Part shown: one piece after another, positions 15,238 to 24,153 of the stretch | How the letters are laid out: each line of letters starts with the position of its first letter | Numbering within the stretch: the stretch's first letter is position 1 | Assembly: GCA_964586835.1 (NCBI GenBank) | Contig: CAZPIC010000029.1 | Coordinates: forward strand, 1 to 30,712 | Direction of reading: 5' to 3' | Length of the DNA: 30,712 bases | Source: CAZLYF01 sp964586835 | GTDB taxonomy: Bacteria > Bacillota > Clostridia > Christensenellales > Aristaeellaceae | Made by a program: the position numbers and the translations under genes | The notes under the pieces: generated by a model | Seen by the model: only the letters and a program-made list of their open reading frames with translations | Database searches by the model: none | Told to the model about the DNA's origin: nothing

Positions 15238-16906
15238 GATAGCCCGAGAGTTTCGGTGCCATCCGAGCGATAGCTCCTGGCGTGAAGGGATCGCGAAGAC
15301 CGGCTGCGCGCGTCAGCTTCCTGAAGGGCATCAGTCCAGACTGCCTGCAAAGCTCCACATAGGAAGCCCAGGCAGCGGCATGATCCTTCTTGTCCCAGAA
15401 AAAGTATTCAAAGGCACAGACCGACGCGAGCGTGTAGTCCAGATAATAGAAAGGATGCAGGTAGACATGTGCCTGCTTTTGCCAGCGCCCGCCTTTTTCA
15501 AGGAAGCCAAGGCCATCGTAGTCAAGATGGGGCAGGTACTTCTTTTCAATTTCCCGGTATCTGGCGTGTCTCTGGGCAGGCGAGGCTTTCGGATGCTCGT
15601 AGACCCATTCCTGAAATTCATCGATGGAAGCGCCGTAAGGCAGAAACTTAAGTGCGCTGACGACATGGCTGTAACGGTATTTTTCACTGTCCTCTCCGAA
15701 AAAGTCACTCATCCACGGATGGGTGAAAAATTCCATGGACATGGAATGCACCTCTGCTACCTCTGCAGTCGCCGAGGTGAGGTCCAGCAGTTTCGCGTCT
15801 CGTTGGACATATCCCTGAAAGGCGTGTCCCGCCTCGTGTGTCAGCACGTCCACGTCATCTGAGGTCCCGTTAAAGTTTGAGAAGATGAAGGGGACCTTGT
15901 AATCTGCGAGCCAAGTCATGTAGCCACCGCCTGCCTTGCCTTCTCGGGTGGAAAGGTCCATCAGCCCACGGACGATCATTTCGTCAAAGAAGGCCCCAGT
16001 CTGCGGGGAGAGTCCCCGGTACATCGCCTGCGCTATTTCTACCAGGCGGTCTTCCCCGCCTCTTGGTAAGGGGTTGCCGGTTTGAAACTCCAGGTTGTAG
16101 TCATAGTACTTCATGTCCTCCACCCGGATGCGCTGGGACTGTTCTACATAGAGCCTTTGGGCCAGGGGGACGATGTGTTCTGCGATTTGGTCGCGGTAAC
16201 CCGCTGCGTCCTGTTGTGTCCAATCCGTACGTCCCATCCGGGCGTAGGCGACGGGGATAAAGTTGTCGTACCCCAACTTTCTGCCAATTCGGTGGCGGGT
16301 CCTGACCAGCTTGTCGTAGAGATCGTCCAATTGCTCTGCATGGCCTGCAATCCACTGCCAGTGGACATCGCTGGCGCGGCAACGCATGGCGCGGTCGGGG
16401 GACTCCATGAAAGGCTTCATGGCGGACAGGTTTCGCTTTTCTCCTTCGAAGTCGACGAGGGCGGAAGCCATCAGCTTTTCATACTCGGAGCTAAGCTTGT
16501 TCTCCTCCACCATGTCTTCTACGATATTTGGGGAGAAGGCCTTCCTGAGCACCTCGTACTTCTCAAGCAGGTGATCACCATAGCGTGTGATGATCTGGTC
16601 GCGGTACCGGGACTCAATCATGATCCGGGCTTTATCCGCGTTGATCTCTTCAAAGCGCGGGAGCTCAGCGTCAAAGACATCCTGTTCCGCTGCATAAAAA
16701 GGGTCGCGGGTATCCAGGGTGAAGCGAATATAGCACAGCTGGGCCTGTGTCATCAGGCGGCGGCTGCGGCTGTCCAGCGTCTCTACAGCTTCAAAAAACG
16801 CCTCTGGGGACTCCGTGCGCTCCATCTTTTCAAGGAGCACCTTTGCCTCCGTGTATAGCAGGTCAAAGTCGGGCCTTTCATAGTTCATCTCGCTGAATTT
16901 TTCCAT
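15209..16906 (-). CDS. M3-family oligoendopeptidase
   Basis: 565-residue cytoplasmic zinc peptidase of the PepF/thimet class, which degrades short peptides. The zinc motif H-E-A-G-H is at 357-361, and the downstream A-E-V-A-E-V-H-S-M-S-M-E block (381-392) supplies the third ligand. The C-terminal catalytic-cleft residues H-P-F-Y-Y-L-D-Y are also present. The length fits the shorter M3 group of about 560 residues. The ATG at 16906 follows GAGGGG with suitable spacing; an open frame for 70 codons further upstream is low-quality sequence without family similarity. Its neighbour, the glycosylasparaginase, suggests use of glycopeptides, but the two may be transcribed separately. Confidence 0.92.
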   Translation of the reverse strand: MEKFSEMNYERPDFDLLYTEAKVLLEKMERTESPEAFFEAVETLDSRSRRLMTQAQLCYIRFTLDTRDPFYAAEQDVFDAELPRFEEINADKARIMIESRYRDQIITRYGDHLLEKYEVLRKAFSPNIVEDMVEENKLSSEYEKLMASALVDFEGEKRNLSAMKPFMESPDRAMRCRASDVHWQWIAGHAEQLDDLYDKLVRTRHRIGRKLGYDNFIPVAYARMGRTDWTQQDAAGYRDQIAEHIVPLAQRLYVEQSQRIRVEDMKYYDYNLEFQTGNPLPRGGEDRLVEIAQAMYRGLSPQTGAFFDEMIVRGLMDLSTREGKAGGGYMTWLADYKVPFIFSNFNGTSDDVDVLTHEAGHAFQGYVQRDAKLLDLTSATAEVAEVHSMSMEFFTHPWMSDFFGEDSEKYRYSHVVSALKFLPYGASIDEFQEWVYEHPKASPAQRHARYREIEKKYLPHLDYDGLGFLEKGGRWQKQAHVYLHPFYYLDYTLASVCAFEYFFWDKKDHAAAWASYVELCRQSGLMPFRKLTRAAGLRDPFTPGAIARMAPKLSGYLDSLDRSAI

Positions 16907-17115
16907 GCCTGTATCCCCTCGTTGCCGGGACCGCCTCGTGGGTGTCCGCGTGATGAGGAAGAATAGCACATAGCACTGCCCTTGGCTATCGGAGAGCAGA
17001 GATTTGCGTCTATTTTCACGGGGTCCGGATGCGGATCTGAAGGCGTGAAATGAAGAAGGGCACCAGCCATGGCGCTCAGACGTCCCGGAATTGCGTCCAG
17101 GAAGACTAAAATCCA

Positions 17116-17144
17116 TTGACAGCGGTTTTCCGATGCTGAATACT
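17116..17144 (+). promoter_or_regulatory. Promoter of the GAF/fRMsr gene
   Basis: Consensus TTGACA (17116-17121), 17 bp, AATACT (17139-17144). The start codon lies 78 bp downstream. It is divergent from the peptidase gene. Confidence 0.65.
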
Positions 17145-17221
17145 GCGATCGGGAAGCACTTATTGGAGCCTGTCCCCCGCGGCCAGGAGGCGCGGAAAAA
17201 GGCTCCGGCGCGGAGGGTTGC

Positions 17222-17767
17222 ATGGCTTACCGGGAGATCGCTTATCCTGAAGAGAAGGGCGCCTTCTACCGCCTGCTCTGTGACCAGATGAGGCTGTACA
17301 CCGGCGGCGCGCCAACTCCTGAAGCAGCGCTGGCCAACGCCTCGGCGGTGCTGAAGGCTGCTTTTGCGGACGCAAACTGGGTGGGATTCTACCTGTCGGA
17401 CGGCAGGCGCCTAGTGCTGGGGCCCTTCCAAGGGCGCCCTGCAGTGATGGAAATTGGCTTTGACCAGGGCGTCTGCGGAGCAGCAGTCCTGGAGCGCAGG
17501 GCCCAGGCGGTTGGAGATGTGCGCTGTTTTGAAGGTCATATAGCCTGCGACTGCGGATCGCGGTCGGAACTGGCGCTGCCTGTCTTTGGCCCGGCTGGGG
17601 AGATCCTTGGCGTCATCGATATAGATAGCCCCAGGCTGGACCGATTCGTCCCTGAGGACGCCCGGGGGATGGAAGAAGTTGCCCGGCTCCTGGCTCCAGT
17701 CTTCCTTGAGTGTCGGCGTGAGCGACAGACGGGTTGCCCGCCCTCAGCCGCCCCTCATCTGACTTGA
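17222..17767 (+). CDS. GAF-domain protein, free methionine-(R)-sulfoxide reductase family
   Basis: 181 residues, one GAF domain. The family track N-W-V-G-F-Y-L (52-58), L-G-P-F-Q-G (66-71), G-V-C-G (83-86) and G-H-I-A-C-D (105-110) is clear, followed by S-R-S-E-L and G-V-I-D-I-D-S. Such proteins reduce free methionine-R-sulfoxide. C109 matches the catalytic cysteine and C85 a second conserved one. The third conserved cysteine, ten residues before C85, is valine here, while two extra cysteines (C102, C111) flank the catalytic one. The ATG is preceded by GGAGGG. It is probably a single-gene unit helping an anaerobe repair oxidant damage. Confidence 0.85.
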   Translation: MAYREIAYPEEKGAFYRLLCDQMRLYTGGAPTPEAALANASAVLKAAFADANWVGFYLSDGRRLVLGPFQGRPAVMEIGFDQGVCGAAVLERRAQAVGDVRCFEGHIACDCGSRSELALPVFGPAGEILGVIDIDSPRLDRFVPEDARGMEEVARLLAPVFLECRRERQTGCPPSAAPHLT

Positions 17768-17865
17768 AAGTACGTCTTTTCCAGTATTTACAATATACGG
17801 CGTTTTTCTGTTTGAAACCGCTGCAGGCCGGTATATTTTGTACATCAAACGGATGGAGGTGTGCC

Positions 17866-18519
17866 ATGAAAAGAACTCTTGCAGCGGCTATGGGTCTGCT
17901 GATGGCTTTTGCAGGCTTCACAGCGTTGGCTGAGGCAGTGGAAGAGCGGGGCATTGCGTTCAGCGACGAGCTTTATATCGACGGCAAGCACGGATATTCC
18001 GTTGCTTATCCCGCGGAGTGGCTGGTTCTGTCACGGGAGAGCATGTCGGCGATTCTGGACGGCATCGGGTCGGGAAAGATACCGGGTGGTGGCCTGGCAA
18101 GCGGTGATCTTGCCCCATTCAAGGAGGCGATCGAGGGTGGAGACGTTGTCATGTTCAGGGATCCCCAGTCAAACAACAACTTCAATATTGTCACGGAAGT
18201 GTCAGAGCAATACAGAAGCCTGAGCACCGAGGATATCTTCCCTGCGATTCAGGACTACCTGAACAGGCTCTATTTTGAGGACAAAGACTCCTTTGAGCTT
18301 CTGTACGAAGCAGAACTCGTCGATATAGACGACAGGGTCTTCGTCAGCGCGGGTGTCCGGTTTGTTGATGTTACTCCAGCCAAACGGATTGACCAGCTCT
18401 TTTTGTGCTGGGAAGACGCTCTGTATACCCTCACCTTCACCACCGACGAGACGGACGGCCAGACCATGGAGGACCTGGAGGATCTCATCGTTACTGTGGG
18501 TTACAGCTTCATTCCCTGA
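17866..18519 (+). CDS. Exported protein of unknown function
   Basis: 217 residues. Residues 1-22 are a Sec signal peptide (K-R, hydrophobic core, T-A-L-A-E), again without a lipobox cysteine. The mature part is acidic and has Y-S-V-A-Y-P-A-E-W-L near residue 45. This recalls the small secreted PsbP/DcrB-like folds (h-x-x-x-Y-P-x-x-W), but I cannot assign it to a family with confidence. The C-terminal third (L-Y-T-L-T-F-T-T-D-E-T) also fits that fold. GGAGG lies ahead of the ATG and a terminator follows. An open frame extends upstream to 17734 but has no signal and no ribosome site. Confidence 0.7.
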   Translation: MKRTLAAAMGLLMAFAGFTALAEAVEERGIAFSDELYIDGKHGYSVAYPAEWLVLSRESMSAILDGIGSGKIPGGGLASGDLAPFKEAIEGGDVVMFRDPQSNNNFNIVTEVSEQYRSLSTEDIFPAIQDYLNRLYFEDKDSFELLYEAELVDIDDRVFVSAGVRFVDVTPAKRIDQLFLCWEDALYTLTFTTDETDGQTMEDLEDLIVTVGYSFIP

Positions 18520-18551
18520 CCGGGTCGTTTCGCCCTGGTCCTTTCTCGGCT

Positions 18552-18585
18552 GGGCCGCCGGATGCTCCCGGCGGCCCGGGCTTTT
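18552..18585 (+). terminator. Rho-independent terminator after the exported-protein gene
   Basis: GGGCCGCCGG (18552-18561) and CCGGCGGCCC (18568-18577) form a perfect 10-bp stem with a 6-nt loop, followed by GGGCTTTTGTT. It lies 33 bp after the stop. Confidence 0.75.
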
Positions 18586-19050
18586 GTTGCGGTGGCGCCA
18601 AGGGTTACAGAGGCGCGGCTCATCCCATGTGAAAGCCGCACCAACGCAGCAAACCCTGATTGCGGCCAACGAGGCGCAGCGCGGGAGCGCGTTGCTGAAA
18701 CCGCGTGCCTGGGGTATACTGAGCCCCATATCGCGGCGGTAGCCTGCTTGCCTCCATGCCTCCATGCCCGCGCCGCAGGGTCCGGTACCCTGTCCCGTCA
18801 GCCGGTCCCGGGCTACGGCGAAGGCGCTTGGTGTGCTGTGCAGGAGCTCCTGTTTCTTCACGCAGCGAAGGTCTAAGGCGTCTTAACCTGCAATGGCTGC
18901 GGTCTCTGCGCATGCGTGTTTGGGTGCTTCGATGTTCACCGGAGTTCTGCTATGCGGCATCCTATGCCGGGGCGATCAGTTTCGGCCCCTTTTCGCGCGG
19001 TGTATGACATCGCTCTGCGAGCGCTCAAAACAGCATTCAGGAGAGTACCC
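18586..19050. other. Stretch without a recognisable gene
   Basis: About 465 bp between the terminator and the broken ADP-ribosylglycohydrolase gene. Open frames exist on both strands but none shows a family motif or a convincing ribosome site. A possible promoter is listed separately at 18692. Since the next two genes are decayed, this may be decayed coding DNA as well. Confidence 0.4.
18692..18720 (+). promoter_or_regulatory. Possible promoter upstream of the decayed gene pair
   Basis: TTGCTG (18692-18697), 17 bp, TATACT (18715-18720). The -10 is good and the -35 is only half matched. It could serve the genes from 19051 onward. Confidence 0.3.
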
Positions 19051-19780
19051 GTGCTGGGAGCCATCGTAGGCGGCATTGTCGGATCCTGTTTTGAGCGGAA
19101 CAACATCAGGACAAAGGACTTCAGGTTCTTCTCGGAGGGCTGTTTCTTCTCGGACGACAGCCTCATGGCAGCAGCTGTCGCTGACGCTGTCATATGGTGC
19201 AGGGGAGAATACTCCACGCTGGGCCGGTTCGCCGGTGGATGTATTCGGACGATCCAAAGCCCTTTAACAGCTGCGGCAACGGAGCTACCATGCGCGTAAG
19301 CCCTGTGGGATTTGCAGCCGTGTCGTTCAAGGAGGCTGCCGACATGGCTCTCAGGGTGACTGCAGTGACACACGACCATCCGGAAGGGATCAAGGGAGCG
19401 GAGGCGACAGCGGCGGCCATATGGCTGGCCAGGAAAGGGAAAGCATGGAAGTGATCCGCGGTCATATCCACGGCCATTACGACCTCATGGACTTTACCCT
19501 GGCCAGCATCCGGGACAGCTAATGCTTCAGCGGGGCCTGTCAGGAGGCCGTGTCCCAGGCCATCATGGCTTTTCTGGAATCCAGGGGCTTTGAGGATGCC
19601 GTCCGCAACGCCATCTCGCTGGGAGGGGACAGCGATACGCTTGCTGCCATCACCGGGGGCATTGCGGAAGCTTTGCATGGCGTTTCGGAGGGGATCATGT
19701 GCAGGACGATGAGCTTCCCCAACGGCACGCTTTCTGAAATCGTGGCGCGTTTCTATGCCGCGTTTCCTGCCGGGGAATAA
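19051..19780 (+). pseudogene. ADP-ribosylglycohydrolase family gene, broken
   Basis: Read across three frames, the segment spells an ADP-ribosylglycohydrolase of about 240 residues, a family that removes ADP-ribose from proteins or small molecules. A GTG start at 19051 follows AGGAGA and leads into L-G-A-I-V-G-G-I-V-G-S and the metal motif S-D-D-S. The frame is lost near 19229, resumes as R-R-W-M-Y-S-D-D-P-K-P-F-N through V-T-H-D-H-P-E-G, shifts again near 19440, and meets an in-frame TAA at 19520. The last part (G-G-D-S-D-T-L-A-A-I-T-G-G-I) carries the second metal site. Two frameshifts and a stop make function unlikely; assembly error is a less likely explanation. Confidence 0.82.
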
Positions 19781-19931
19781 GCGTGGAGGCTGGTGCCGCT
19801 TGCAGACAAGAAGGCGTCAGCTGCGTTCTCTTGCTCCGGCGAGGACCATGTTCAGGAGGACAGGATGGCAAAATCCCACACCGGAGAATTTTGCGGTTCT
19901 GTTGCACAGACTTTTTACCGAGGGGACTGTC

Positions 19932-20889
19932 ATGATGAGAGACCGTGGCCCTGTGCTGGCACTGGACATTGGCGGTACCCACACGCGCATGGGGCTGATT
20001 CACCGCGTCCGGGGACCTGAACGCCTCCGCGCGCGGTACCCACACGCGCATGGGGCTGATGGACAGGGGGAGGGAACCCTATCGTCCTATCGGCGCTTTC
20101 TAAGCGCGCACTGGTCCAGTGGCGATGCGCTGGAGGGCCTGATGGGTGTGATGGCGGATTACCTGTATGCTGAGGGGATCAAAACCCCTTCCGTGCTGTC
20201 TCTGGGCTTTCCCTCAGCTGTGGACAAGTTCCTGAGGGTCCCCTTATCAACACCCCGTCCATCCCCTCCCTGGATGGCGTTTTGCCTGCCCTGTGTTTTT
20301 GGATTGAGACGTGGTCATGTTATACACGCATGCTGTGCGGGCACTTTCCATTCCCGAGCAGGGCGTGACGCTGGACTTCTTCGCCGGCACCGGCATGGGA
20401 AACGTTATCGTGATAGATAGGAAGGTATACAGTGGGGCCAACGGCATTGCGGGCGAACTTGGGCATATTCCCCTTCCGGGCAAAAGGAAGCGCTGCAGCT
20501 GCGGTGCCCGGGGCTGCGCGGAGCTCTACGCGGCGGGGCACGGCCTGATGAGCGTCCGGGACAGGCATTTAAGGGGCGTCCCCATGGAGGAGCTGTTCAC
20601 CGTATATCGGGACAGCAAGCCTGTGGCAGATTACCTGAACTTCCTTTCTGAGGTGCTGGCCATCGAGGTGATCATCCTGGATCCGGACCGCGTACTGCTG
20701 GGCGGAGGGGTATTCCAGATGCCTGGATTTCCCATGGAAAATTTGAGCGAGAAGGTTTCTGCCCGGCTGCGCAGTCCGCAGGTCGCCCGCAGGCTTGTCT
20801 GGAGGACGGCGCCTGACGTGCAGCGTGCAGGTGCGATGGGGGCTGGGTACTATGCCTTTAGAAGGCTCTTGCTGGAGGGAACTGGATGA
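19932..20889 (+). pseudogene. D-allose-kinase-like ROK gene, broken
   Basis: Starts M-M-R-D-R-G-P-V-L-A-L-D-I-G-G-T-H-T-R-M-G-L behind an AGGGG site. A 61-bp duplication (19972-20060) then breaks the frame. Good similarity resumes in other frames: L-G-F-P-S-A-V-D-K-F (about 20200), then L-I-N-T-P-S-I-P, and an uninterrupted C-terminal half from about 20311. That half has F-A-G-T-G-M-G-N, G-E-L-G-H-I-P and the zinc motif C-S-C-G-A-R-G-C-A-E. The order of motifs matches AlsK, and the following gene is AlsE-like. The C-terminal half alone (GTG at 20311) lacks the ATP-binding start and should be inactive. Confidence 0.8.
19972..20060 (+). repeat. 61-bp tandem duplication with identical 28-bp ends
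   Basis: A 28-bp block beginning GCGGTACCCACACGCG occurs at 19972-19999 and again, identical, at 20033-20060. The offset of 61 bp is not a multiple of three, so the insertion shifts the reading frame of the kinase immediately after its phosphate-binding motif. Confidence 0.9.
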
Positions 20890-21575
20890 AGAAGCTGATC
20901 GCAGCGTCCATGATGTGCGCTGATCTTCTGGACCTGCGCCGCGGTGTCCGGGAGCTGGAGAAGGCTGGGGTCGATTACCTGCACTGCGACGTGATGGACG
21001 GAGACTTTGTGCCCAACTGGATGATGTTTCCCGATTTGGTCAACGCGCTGGGCCGGGAAAGCCATCTGCCGCTGGACATTCACCTGATGGTGCGGGAACC
21101 CCTGCGCATGCTGCCCTCCCTCAGCCTGCGCCCGGGAGACATCGTGACGCTCAGCTGTGAAAGTACGGCTCATATCCAGCGCGGGCTGGCTGCTGTCCGT
21201 GAGCGTGGGGGAAGGCCAGCCGTGGCGCTCAATCCAGGCACGCCGCTGTGTATGCTGGAGGACCTGCTTCCAGATCTTGAGATGCTGCTTTTAATGACGG
21301 TGAACCCAGGATATGCGGGGCAAAAACTGGTCCCACAGACACTGGACAAGATCGCTCGCGCCCGGGGGATGCTGGACGCTGCAGGCTATGCTCATATCCC
21401 CATCGAGGTGGATGGTAACTGCAGCTTTGATAACGTTCCCCGGATGGTGCAGCGAGGCGCAGACATGGTCGTGGCGGGCACGAGCAGTATTTTTATGGAA
21501 GGCCTATCCCTTGTGGAGGGTGTTAGGATGCTGCGTGAGGCCATGGAACAGGGAAGGGGCGATAGGGGGGAGTGA
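20886..21575 (+). CDS. Ribulose/allulose-phosphate 3-epimerase family protein, AlsE-like
   Basis: 229-residue TIM-barrel epimerase. Metal and catalytic positions are visible as H33 and D35 in Y-L-H-C-D-V-M-D-G, H66 in D-I-H-L-M-V, and the aspartate of I-E-V-D-G-N-C. M-T-V-N-P-G-Y-A-G-Q and V-A-G-T-S-S-I-F complete the family pattern. It interconverts C3 epimers of a ketose phosphate. The ATG overlaps the stop of the decayed allose-kinase gene (ATGA), which favours allulose 6-phosphate over ribulose 5-phosphate as substrate. With its kinase partner broken, the role may have changed or the gene may be on the way out; its own frame is intact. Confidence 0.85.
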   Translation: MKKLIAASMMCADLLDLRRGVRELEKAGVDYLHCDVMDGDFVPNWMMFPDLVNALGRESHLPLDIHLMVREPLRMLPSLSLRPGDIVTLSCESTAHIQRGLAAVRERGGRPAVALNPGTPLCMLEDLLPDLEMLLLMTVNPGYAGQKLVPQTLDKIARARGMLDAAGYAHIPIEVDGNCSFDNVPRMVQRGADMVVAGTSSIFMEGLSLVEGVRMLREAMEQGRGDRGE

Positions 21576-21698
21576 GCAGGGGCTTCGATCAAGGAGGGTC
21601 CTGCACGAAGGATCGGCCAGACTCTGTGGTCCACTGCATGCAGGGCTGAGGCAGGTGGCTCCGCCGGTACACAGCAAAATCAATCGAAGAGGGGCAAT

Positions 21699-22796
21699 AT
21701 GCTTGAAATTCTGGAGTGTTTTTCCCTGAATGGGACCGCAGTCTTCTGTGAACCCTACGGAGGGGGGCATATCAACCACACCTACCTGGTGAAGACAGAC
21801 CGGAACCACCCCTACATTCTGCAGAGGATCAACGATCGCATCTTCAGGGACGTCCCTGCACTGATGCACAACATTTCCTCGGTGGCGCGGTATTTGCAGG
21901 ATCAGGGGCTGGACCACCGTCACGTGCTCACGCTTGTGCCCACGTCCGAGGGGGAGGAGTATGTCCTTTTTGAGTCCGAGGAGGCTGAAAAAACGGCCTA
22001 CTACCGGGTGTACGAATACGTGACGGACGGCCTGTGTCTGGACTGCCCCGAGACAGCCTGGGATTTCCGGCAGAGCGCACTGGCCTTCGGGGGATTTTTG
22101 ATGCAGCTGAAGGACTTCCCCGCTGAGACGCTCCATGAGACCATTCCGGGGTTTCACGATACGGTCAGCCGCTATCGCAGCCTGCACCGCGCGCTCCGTG
22201 AGGATAGGATGGGGCGCGCAGTGGAAGTCTCGCGGGAGGCGGACTTTGCCCTGGGGCAGGAGAGGCATGCGGGCGCCATGCTGGATCTGCTGAGAAGCGG
22301 AGACCTGCCCCTGCGCGTGACGCACAACGATACCAAAAGCAACAATGTCATGTTGGATGCGGCGACCCGGGAGCCTCTGTGTGTGATCGACCTGGACACG
22401 GTGATGCCGGGCTTGAGTGGCAACGACTTTGGTGAATCCATCCGCTACGGTGCCTGCAGCAGCTCGGAGGACGCGCAGGACCCGTCACGCACTGAGCTGC
22501 GCCTTGACCTGTTTCGCGCCTACGCTAACGGGTTTTTGTGCGCTTGTGGCACAGCGCTTACGCCGGTCGAGGTGGAGACGCTGCCTCTGGCAGCGAAACT
22601 GATGACCCTTGAAAACGGCATCCGCTTTCTGACAGACTATCTTGAGGGTGACATCTATTTTCGCATCCACCGGTCCAGGCAGAACCTGGACCGTGCGCGC
22701 ACGCAGTTTAAGCTTGTGTTCGAGATGGACCGCCATGCGGACGCCATGCATGCGATCATCCGGGAAGAGGCGGCTGGCACAGCCTCCTGCCGGTGA
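21699..22796 (+). CDS. nahK: N-acetylhexosamine 1-kinase
   Basis: 365-residue kinase of the aminoglycoside-phosphotransferase fold, closely resembling bifidobacterial NahK. NahK phosphorylates GlcNAc or GalNAc at C1 with ATP in the cytoplasm. Matching blocks: E-P-Y-G-G-G-H-I-N-H-T-Y-L (18-30), Y-I-L-Q-R-I-N (39-45), the catalytic loop V-T-H-N-D-T-K-S-N-N (207-216; base D211), I-D-L-D-T-V-M-P-G (230-238), F-G-E-S-I-R-Y-G-A (244-252) and D-Y-L-E-G-D-I-Y-F. Length equals the family norm. The ATG follows GAGGGG, 123 bp after the epimerase gene. It could use GlcNAc released by the glycosylasparaginase at 14174. Confidence 0.9.
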   Translation: MLEILECFSLNGTAVFCEPYGGGHINHTYLVKTDRNHPYILQRINDRIFRDVPALMHNISSVARYLQDQGLDHRHVLTLVPTSEGEEYVLFESEEAEKTAYYRVYEYVTDGLCLDCPETAWDFRQSALAFGGFLMQLKDFPAETLHETIPGFHDTVSRYRSLHRALREDRMGRAVEVSREADFALGQERHAGAMLDLLRSGDLPLRVTHNDTKSNNVMLDAATREPLCVIDLDTVMPGLSGNDFGESIRYGACSSSEDAQDPSRTELRLDLFRAYANGFLCACGTALTPVEVETLPLAAKLMTLENGIRFLTDYLEGDIYFRIHRSRQNLDRARTQFKLVFEMDRHADAMHAIIREEAAGTASCR

Positions 22797-22838
22797 TCCT
22801 GGACGCTGGAAAACGCCCTGGCGCAGTTGTGACGTCCT

Positions 22839-24038
22839 TCACCGAAGGCTTTCTGGTTCGACAAGCGCTTCGGCAACCGCCCTGGCAGCCGCGAGTCCCT
22901 CGCCGTCGGGCTTCCAGTTGATGCGGAGCTCCGGGGCAACAACGCTGAACCCGGCCTCTTCAAGCTGAGCTCTTAAAACCTTATTGCCTTCTCCCGACCA
23001 TCCGTAAGAACCGAACACCGCGGCGCGTTTGCCTTTGTATTTGAGTTCCTTCAGAAAGTGAAGCCAGCCCGCCACAGAACTGAGGATGCTGTTCATAGCC
23101 GTGGGGGAGCCGACAGCGATAGCCTTTGAGCGGAAGACTTCCGTCATCACGTCGTTCTTGTCGCTCTTTGACAGGTTGTAAGCTTTAACCTTTGTCCCGG
23201 GGGAGAGGAGGTGGATCTGCTTTGCGATTTCGTGCGCGATCAGGCGGGTGCTTTCCCACATGGTATCGTAGACGATGGCGATTTGGTCCTCCTGATAGTC
23301 TTCAGCCCACGCGACATATTTCCTTACAATTTCGAGAGGGTTATCACGCCAGATGACCCCGTGGCTGGTGGCGATGATGTCTATGGGGAGCTTGAGCGCG
23401 ACGATCTCTTCGATCTTATTTTTGACCAGTGGGCTAAAGGGCGCGAGGATATTGGCGTAGTATTTCATGGCCTCTTCCCACAGCTCACAGGAGTCCGCCC
23501 TGTCGTTGAACAGCTCTTCCACAGCGTAGTGCTGGCCAAAGGCGTCATTGGAGAAGAGGATGTTGTCGCCCGTCATGTAGGCTGCCATACTGTCCGGCCA
23601 GTGTAGCATTCTCATTTCTACGAAGATGAGCTGCTTGCCGTTGCCCAGGTCCAGGGTGTCCCCTGTCTTGACGGTGTGGAAATCCCATTCCGGGTGGTGG
23701 TACTGGCCAACCAGTGACTTGACCGCATTGGCAGTGCAGTAGATAGGCGTGCCCGGGATTTCCGCCATCAGTGCAGGGAGCGCCCCGCTGTGGTCGATCT
23801 CGCCGTGGTTGATGACGATACAGTCAATGCTTCTCAGGTCGATCTGCTGTTTCAGGTTTTCGATGAACTCCGCCGCATGTGGTGCCCACACCGTGTCAAT
23901 CAGCACGGTTTTTTCTTCGCGGATCAGATAAGCGTTCTGGCTGGAGCCACGGTTGACAGAATAGTCAGCGCCGTGAAACTCGCGCAGATCCCAGTCGATC
24001 TTGCCGACCCAGTCGACGTTGTTTTTGATTTTTTTCAT
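22839..24038 (-). CDS. fprA: Flavodiiron protein (oxygen/nitric-oxide reductase)
   Basis: 399-residue A-type flavodiiron protein: an N-terminal beta-lactamase-like domain holding the Fe-Fe site and a C-terminal flavodoxin domain. Iron ligands line up at H78-x-E80-x-D82-H83, H146 (L-H-W-P-D-S), D165 (S-N-D-A-F) and H226 (S-H-G-V-I-W). The flavodoxin part starts near residue 252 with I-V-Y-D-T-M-W-E-S-T. It reduces O2 or NO to protect anaerobes, receiving electrons from rubredoxin or a similar carrier; no rubredoxin is fused or adjacent. The ATG at 24038 is preferred over a GTG five codons earlier. It is a single gene, convergent with nahK. Confidence 0.95.
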   Translation of the reverse strand: MKKIKNNVDWVGKIDWDLREFHGADYSVNRGSSQNAYLIREEKTVLIDTVWAPHAAEFIENLKQQIDLRSIDCIVINHGEIDHSGALPALMAEIPGTPIYCTANAVKSLVGQYHHPEWDFHTVKTGDTLDLGNGKQLIFVEMRMLHWPDSMAAYMTGDNILFSNDAFGQHYAVEELFNDRADSCELWEEAMKYYANILAPFSPLVKNKIEEIVALKLPIDIIATSHGVIWRDNPLEIVRKYVAWAEDYQEDQIAIVYDTMWESTRLIAHEIAKQIHLLSPGTKVKAYNLSKSDKNDVMTEVFRSKAIAVGSPTAMNSILSSVAGWLHFLKELKYKGKRAAVFGSYGWSGEGNKVLRAQLEEAGFSVVAPELRINWKPDGEGLAAARAVAEALVEPESLR

Positions 24039-24153
24039 CGTTTCTCTGCCCACCTTCTGTGCGTTTTTGCTCGGCCATGAGTTGTCCCCAGGGCCTTACC
24101 CCATCATACTACAGCTTGCTGGCATATATTTCTATGACAGTTGCCGCGGAATG

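Noticed and set aside
16082..16858. 258-codon plus-strand frame
   Set aside because: Antisense to the M3 peptidase, no family features, no ribosome site.
17812..17837. TTGAAA and TATATT ahead of the exported-protein gene as a promoter
   Set aside because: The spacing is 14 bp, too short for a standard promoter; shifted alternatives match poorly.
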